In this document: positions 59,888 to 64,000 of the stretch, one piece after another | Layout: every line of letters begins with the position of its first letter | Position numbering within the stretch: position 1 is the first letter of the stretch | Assembly: GCF_022482905.1 (NCBI RefSeq) | Contig: NZ_JAKVOI010000001.1 | Span: 2,977,958 to 3,041,957, forward strand | Length of the DNA stretch: 64,000 bases | DNA from: Clostridium sp. | Lineage (GTDB): Bacteria > Bacillota > Clostridia > Clostridiales > Clostridiaceae | Reading direction: 5' to 3' | The notes under the pieces: generated by a model | Databases searched by the model: none | What the model was told of the DNA's origin: nothing | The model's input: only the letters and a program-made list of their open reading frames with translations | Program-made: the position numbers and the translations under genes

Positions 59888-60943
59888 GTGATTAAAAAGG
59901 CAATTGTAAAAGCTCTGCTTCTATTTACTTTTTTAATGGTTATAATTAATCTTATTACTCCAATATTTATATTGAAAACAAATCATAGAGGTAAATTAAT
60001 TGAAGGTTTATATAACCATACTGGAAATGAATATGATGTTGTCTTAATGGGAGGAAGCCATATGAATAGTGGCATAGATCCAAATGTATTATGGCATGAC
60101 TATGGAATAACAAGTTTTAATTATGCTACAGGTGGTCAATCAATAGATATAACTTATTATATTTTAAAAGAAGTTTTAAAAAATCATAAAAATCCTATTG
60201 TAGTGGTTGATGCTTATTACTTGACAAGAATAGCAGAATATGGTGACAAAGGATATATAAGTAATGCCATTGACAATATGAAATTTTCTTTGAATAAATT
60301 AGATACAATTAAAAATTGTGTACCACCCAAAGATATAGTAAGCTATTTATTTCCGCTCTTAAAATATCATTATAGATGGAATGAATTAATATATAGGGAT
60401 TTCAATTATAATAGTGCTGAGGAATATTATGCAAAAGGATTTGCTGCTGGAACTAAAAAATATGGAAAGGACAGTTCAACTTATAATCAAACTTCAAATA
60501 CAATTTCTGGGACAGTAGATCTTGCACCTAAAGCATCACTTTATTTAGATAAGATAATAGACTTATGTAAAAAGAATAATTTGAAATTGATTTTAGTAAA
60601 TACGCCCTGTGATTATAATGCGGATTCTAAATCAGATGCGTGGTCTAAGCAAAAAGCCAAATTGTTTAATAAAGTTGCAGAAGTTGCAAAGAAAAATCAT
60701 GTTCAATTTATAAATTATAATGATAAAATGGATGAAATAGGATTTGATTTCAAAAATGAAATGTACAATTCAGGTCATTTAAATATTAGCGGTTCTACTA
60801 AGGTAAGTAAAGATTTTGGAAATTTTCTAAAAGAAAATTATAAACTGGAGGATCATCGCAGTGATAGCAGATATTCTCAGTGGAATACAGACTATAAGCG
60901 TTCACAAACGGCAAAATACATGTCAGATGAAATAAAGCAATAG
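59888..60943 (+). CDS. SGNH-like acyltransferase partner protein
   Basis: 351 residues. One N-terminal membrane anchor (~5-28) followed by an external SGNH-fold domain: VVLMGGSHMNSGIDPNVLWH (G-S/x-H motif, ~55), LVNTPCDYNA, and the C-terminal GHLNISGSTKVSKDF with D/H-x-L-N-type catalytic His. With an MBOAT partner it probably transfers acyl groups to a cell-surface polymer. The C-terminal ~25 residues are charged and disordered. GTG start with GGAGG upstream. Confidence 0.8.
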   Translation: MIKKAIVKALLLFTFLMVIINLITPIFILKTNHRGKLIEGLYNHTGNEYDVVLMGGSHMNSGIDPNVLWHDYGITSFNYATGGQSIDITYYILKEVLKNHKNPIVVVDAYYLTRIAEYGDKGYISNAIDNMKFSLNKLDTIKNCVPPKDIVSYLFPLLKYHYRWNELIYRDFNYNSAEEYYAKGFAAGTKKYGKDSSTYNQTSNTISGTVDLAPKASLYLDKIIDLCKKNNLKLILVNTPCDYNADSKSDAWSKQKAKLFNKVAEVAKKNHVQFINYNDKMDEIGFDFKNEMYNSGHLNISGSTKVSKDFGNFLKENYKLEDHRSDSRYSQWNTDYKRSQTAKYMSDEIKQ

Positions 60944-60982
60944 AGAAGTAATTAATTTATTTAAATCAAAAAAAGGTTTTTA

Positions 60983-61011
60983 TTGACATAAAAATTTATT
61001 TCATATATAAT
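60983..61011 (+). promoter_or_regulatory. serS promoter
   Basis: TTGACA at 60983-60988, a 17-bp spacer and TATAAT at 61006-61011. Perfect consensus housekeeping promoter upstream of the T-box. Confidence 0.9.
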
Positions 61012-61017
61012 TAAGGC

Positions 61018-61247
61018 AAAAATTAATTGGCCTATGAAGAGTTCAGTAATAATACTACAAATTCAAGAGAATCAGTATTTTGGTGGAAACTGGTATTGTA
61101 ATATTATGAATCCAGCTTGGAGGTAGCTGTCAAATTCAGTTCGGTATAACCGTTATATTTTAAAGAGAGTCAGATATTAGTCTGATTAATTAGGGTGGCA
61201 ACGCGGAGATTTTCGTCCCTTTGGAGGGATAGAAGCTCCTTTTTTGT
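61018..61247 (+). ncRNA. T-box riboswitch (serine) upstream of serS
   Basis: The conserved T-box AGGGTGGCAACGCGG is at 61192-61206, with the acceptor-pairing bulge TGGC at 61196-61199, matching a tRNA with G before CCA, as tRNA-Ser has. Stem I contains AGAGA-type and GGTGGAAACTGG elements. The specifier is likely TCC at 61111-61113 in ATGAATCCAGC. The terminator GGAG...CTCC with inner TCCCT/AGGGA (61205-61240) ends in six Ts. Confidence 0.9.
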
Positions 61248-61276
61248 GTTTATAAAGTTAAGGAGGACTGTATAAT

Positions 61277-62557
61277 ATGTTGGATTTAAAGAGAATAAGA
61301 AATAATCCAGAAGAAATAAAAAAGCTTTTATCAAATAGAGGAGAGGATTTTGATCTATCTGATATAGATGAAGTTGTATCATTGGATCAAAATAGAAGAA
61401 ATATCTTAGTTGAAGTTGAAGAATTGAAAAAAAATAGAAACGAAGCTTCAGCCAATATAGCCAAGATGAAAAAAAAAGGTGAAAATGCAGATAATCTTTT
61501 ATCTGAAATGAAAAGGCTGTCTGAAAAAATAAAGGAATATGATGTGAGTCTTTCAAAAATTGAGGATAAAATACAGCATATAATGCTGAGAATACCTAAT
61601 ATACCTAATCCTCAAGTTCCAGAAGGAAAATCTGATGAAGATAATGTGGAAATAAGGCGATGGTCTGAACCAACTCAATTTGGTTTTGAACCTAAAGCGC
61701 ATTGGGATATAGGTGTGGATTTGAATATATTGGATTTTGAAAGAGCCGGAAAAGTTTCAGGTTCAAGATTCACTTTTTATAGAGGATTGGGAGCAAGGCT
61801 TGAAAGGGCTGTTATAAGTTATTTTTTGGATGTTCATACTGTAGAGCATGGTTATGAAGAAATATTACCTCCATACATGGTTAATAGAACAAGTATGACA
61901 GGTACAGGTCAGCTTCCAAAATTTGAGGAAGATGCTTTTAGAATTGCAAACAATGACTATTTTCTAATACCTACGGCAGAAGTTCCAGTAACAAATTTAT
62001 ATAGAAATGAAATTTTAAAAGGTGAAGATTTACCTATAAAGCATGTGGCCTATAGTGCATGTTTTAGATCAGAAGCAGGTTCTGCAGGAAGAGATACCAG
62101 AGGACTTGTAAGACAGCATCAATTCAATAAAGTTGAGCTTGTTAAGTTCGCAAAACCGGAACAATCCTATGAGGAACTTGAAAAGTTAACAAGGGATGCT
62201 GAAGATGTACTTCAGGGATTGAAATTGCCATACAGAGTAGTAAGAATATGTAAAGGTGATCTTGGTTTTACAGCTGCACTTAAATATGATATAGAAGTTT
62301 GGATGCCAAGTTATAATAGATATGTAGAAATATCCAGTTGCAGCAATTTTGAAGATTTTCAGGCGAGACGTGCAAATATAAAATATAAGGAAACTCCAAA
62401 AGATAAACCAAAATATATTCATACCTTAAATGGTTCGGGAGTAGCTATAGGAAGAACCGTTGCAGCTATACTTGAAAATTATCAGAAACAGGATGGAACT
62501 GTTGAGATACCAGAAGTACTTAAGCCTTATATGGCAGGAAAAGAAATAATAAAATAA
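61277..62557 (+). CDS. serS: Seryl-tRNA synthetase
   Basis: 426 residues, the usual length for bacterial class II SerRS. An N-terminal coiled-coil arm (~30-100) binds the long variable arm of tRNA-Ser; the catalytic core has motif 2 [19 protein letters not shown] and motif 3 [15 protein letters not shown]. It charges tRNA-Ser and also provides the start for selenocysteine charging. Controlled by the T-box upstream, so it is induced when uncharged tRNA-Ser accumulates. AAGGAGG ribosome site. Confidence 0.97.
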   Translation: MLDLKRIRNNPEEIKKLLSNRGEDFDLSDIDEVVSLDQNRRNILVEVEELKKNRNEASANIAKMKKKGENADNLLSEMKRLSEKIKEYDVSLSKIEDKIQHIMLRIPNIPNPQVPEGKSDEDNVEIRRWSEPTQFGFEPKAHWDIGVDLNILDFERAGKVSGSRFTFYRGLGARLERAVISYFLDVHTVEHGYEEILPPYMVNRTSMTGTGQLPKFEEDAFRIANNDYFLIPTAEVPVTNLYRNEILKGEDLPIKHVAYSACFRSEAGSAGRDTRGLVRQHQFNKVELVKFAKPEQSYEELEKLTRDAEDVLQGLKLPYRVVRICKGDLGFTAALKYDIEVWMPSYNRYVEISSCSNFEDFQARRANIKYKETPKDKPKYIHTLNGSGVAIGRTVAAILENYQKQDGTVEIPEVLKPYMAGKEIIK

Positions 62558-62564
62558 ATTAATG

Positions 62565-62603
62565 AAAGTCCATTAAAGAGTAATACTTTTTTGGACTTTT
62601 TTT
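62565..62603 (+). terminator. serS terminator
   Basis: AAAGTCCA (62565-62572) pairs with TGGACTTT (62592-62599), with inner AAAG/CTTT pairing, followed by TTTT. Confidence 0.82.
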
Positions 62604-62621
62604 AAATTTGGATTTTAATTA

Positions 62622-63777
62622 TCAGAAAACTACAGAAGAAGGTGATGGCAAATATAATACCGGGTACTCACCACTTCAATGGAACGGTGGTATTACGTAG
62701 TCCCTGCCTTATCTTACCTTCATTACTCCAGCCTGGCTTTTTAGTCTTGTAAAACGTCAAGGATGTCTGGTTTGGAGTGAATATTATATTACTGGAGTCA
62801 GGCTGTTCTGGCTCAAGTGGCGGTGTGCCTGGTGGAATACATTGGAAATTGCTGCCGATACTTTAATTTTGAATGATGTTGATTGTACTATACCTGGTGG
62901 TGTCACATATTGCTGTAAGCAAGAGTTTGGTGTTCCTCTTACTTCTGGTGCTTCTGGCAATGCACAGTAGTGTATATCCTGGCTTAGAAGCTCCGTTTGC
63001 AGGGTCTGATACCGTTATTTCCTTAACATATCCAATCTTAGCATCAGCTTCTGTTATATCAACAGTGGATTGCACACGTGAAAAGTAATCCACTCCAGCG
63101 TATGGTCCTGATGTTTTGTTAACCACTTTCATGGATTTAGGGTCTAATACGTGGTGGCCTGCTATTATAGTTACCTGATCAATTGGATTTGTAGGTTCGC
63201 TGTACTAAAAATAAACAGCCTTGCTCTCATTGCCAATTGTAACACTTACTGACTTATCTGCCCCTCTAATACTTTCATTCTCCTCGAATGTGTATCCTTG
63301 GTACACTTGATTAGTATTAGATGGTGAAGGTGCATTGACTGTCAATTTCTGTCCTGCCGATACCACCTGCGGTTCGTTGTGCCATCTTTATGAATAGTGC
63401 CAGCATAAACAATCAGAGTTAGGTTTGCGCTGGCTTTTGTATAATACATCATAGCTCTTACTGGGTTATAGACTGTGTTAGCTGAGGTTACTGTCACACT
63501 TAAAGATTCTGGTTGCCCTTTATTTGTACCGTCTACAGTAACATGTTCAATGATGTATCCGTCTATGCCTGGTACTGGTATATTGTAGTTGGCGGTGGTA
63601 CCAACGTTTAAGTTAACAGGAATAGTCTTAAATTGGTATATATCTGTATCTTGGTTGTCTACATCTACACACCTGTAAACTATATATCCATATCCATATT
63701 CGCCTACAGCACTTACATTATCTAAAAATCCAGTCCCTACGAGCAGGACAACCAAGCTTAATATCCACAATCTTTCT
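62622..63777 (-). pseudogene. Decayed large secreted protein gene
   Basis: The minus strand carries pieces of one secreted protein in shifting frames. A signal-peptide-like start, MKSAKK then RLWILSLVVLLVGTGFL after a frame slip, is followed by DGYIIEHVTVDGTNKG, VVSAGQKLTVNAPSPSNTN, an in-frame TAG at 63205-63207, VDITEADAKIGYVKEITVSD, then ALPEAPEVRG and IPPGTPPLEPEQPDSSN, ending at 62622. I count at least five frame breaks or stops. The repeats look like Ig-like/MucBP-type surface domains. The GC content is higher than that of neighbours. Confidence 0.65.
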
Positions 63778-63786
63778 TTGCTGACT

Positions 63787-64000
63787 TCATCTAAACCTGT
63801 TTACCGCATTGTCTAGAACTACTGCGGTACCTCCGAGCTTATAGACACCTTTTCCTGCACCTGTCTCTCTATATATGGATAAATAAGGACTCTCTCTGCT
63901 TCACTGGCAGTTTCTTTGTCTGCCATAATACCACCACTATATGGTATATTGAATGTATAGGTTTTTCTCATGTCTGTTCCAGTAAAAAGAATTGGTGCCT
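63787..64000 (-). pseudogene. 3' end of a second decayed gene, runs off the right edge
   Basis: The minus strand reads GTDMRKTYTFNIPYSGGIMA and on to YPYIER. A frame slip at about 63880 then gives TGAGKGVYKLGGTAVVLDNA, ending at a TGA at 63787. The fragment is upstream of the secreted-protein remnant and probably belonged to the same operon. Family not recognised. Confidence 0.5.

Overview
The window is chromosomal DNA from a low-GC, spore-forming Firmicute, almost certainly a Clostridium. The evidence is the AT-rich composition, the gene order dnaA-dnaN-rlbA-recF-remB-gyrB-gyrA-rrn on one arm and rpmH-rnpA-yidD-yidC-jag-mnmE-mnmG-rsmG-noc-parA-parB on the other, and sporulation-associated genes (yyaC, lonC). 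It spans the replication origin. A relationship to the C. kluyveri / C. ljungdahlii group is my inference from gene content only; no database was searched.

Layout. 1-4706 (minus): a partial FAD oxidoreductase, a UPF0182 membrane protein, the niacin repressor NiaR and an HD-domain protein. 4769-10491 (minus): a complete rRNA operon (16S-23S-5S-tRNA with CAT anticodon-tRNA-Ala) with promoter, terminator, RNase III-type processing stems and four copies of a self-complementary spacer repeat. 10537-19375 (minus): gyrA, gyrB, remB, recF, rlbA, dnaN, dnaA. The origin is bipartite: DnaA boxes with a DnaA-trio lie between dnaA and dnaN, and a second box cluster lies upstream of dnaA. 19815-30282: rpmH to parB, two parS sites, DUF4446, a UPF0180 gene and the convergent spore gene yyaC. 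30311-41354: AI-2E-type permease, DUF3343, mscS, DUF951, rpsF-ssb-rpsR behind a probable S6:S18 leader, then a MazG-like gene, yybS-like, gdpP, rplI, lonC and dnaB. 41429-41960: hsp20 under a textbook CtsR operator.

At 42184 a tRNA-Thr(CGT) gene carries an integrated island of about 12.8 kb (42213-55086), bounded by a 51-bp direct repeat with one mismatch. The island holds a tyrosine integrase, an excisionase, a divergent pair (SF2 helicase and an unrecognised 465-aa protein ending in a G-rich hairpin), a second small helix-turn-helix gene, an XRE repressor, a DUF932/YqaJ/probable annealing-protein recombination module, a decayed four-gene cluster containing a TIR-like protein, and a DUF4258/YgiT toxin-antitoxin-like pair. 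It has no capsid, terminase, portal or conjugation genes, so it looks like a satellite-type or reduced integrative element.

55589-64000: a TetR-controlled isochorismatase-like/MFS efflux locus, an MBOAT acyltransferase with an SGNH-like partner (surface polymer acylation), serS under a serine T-box, and finally minus-strand remains of large secreted proteins broken by many frameshifts at the right edge.

The most unusual signals are the covarying rRNA-spacer repeats, several hairpins that separate or enclose Shine-Dalgarno sequences (rpmH, DUF3343, UPF0180, yyaC), the integrase arm-site pairs and the uncharacterised helicase locus of the island, and its broken TIR-like cluster.
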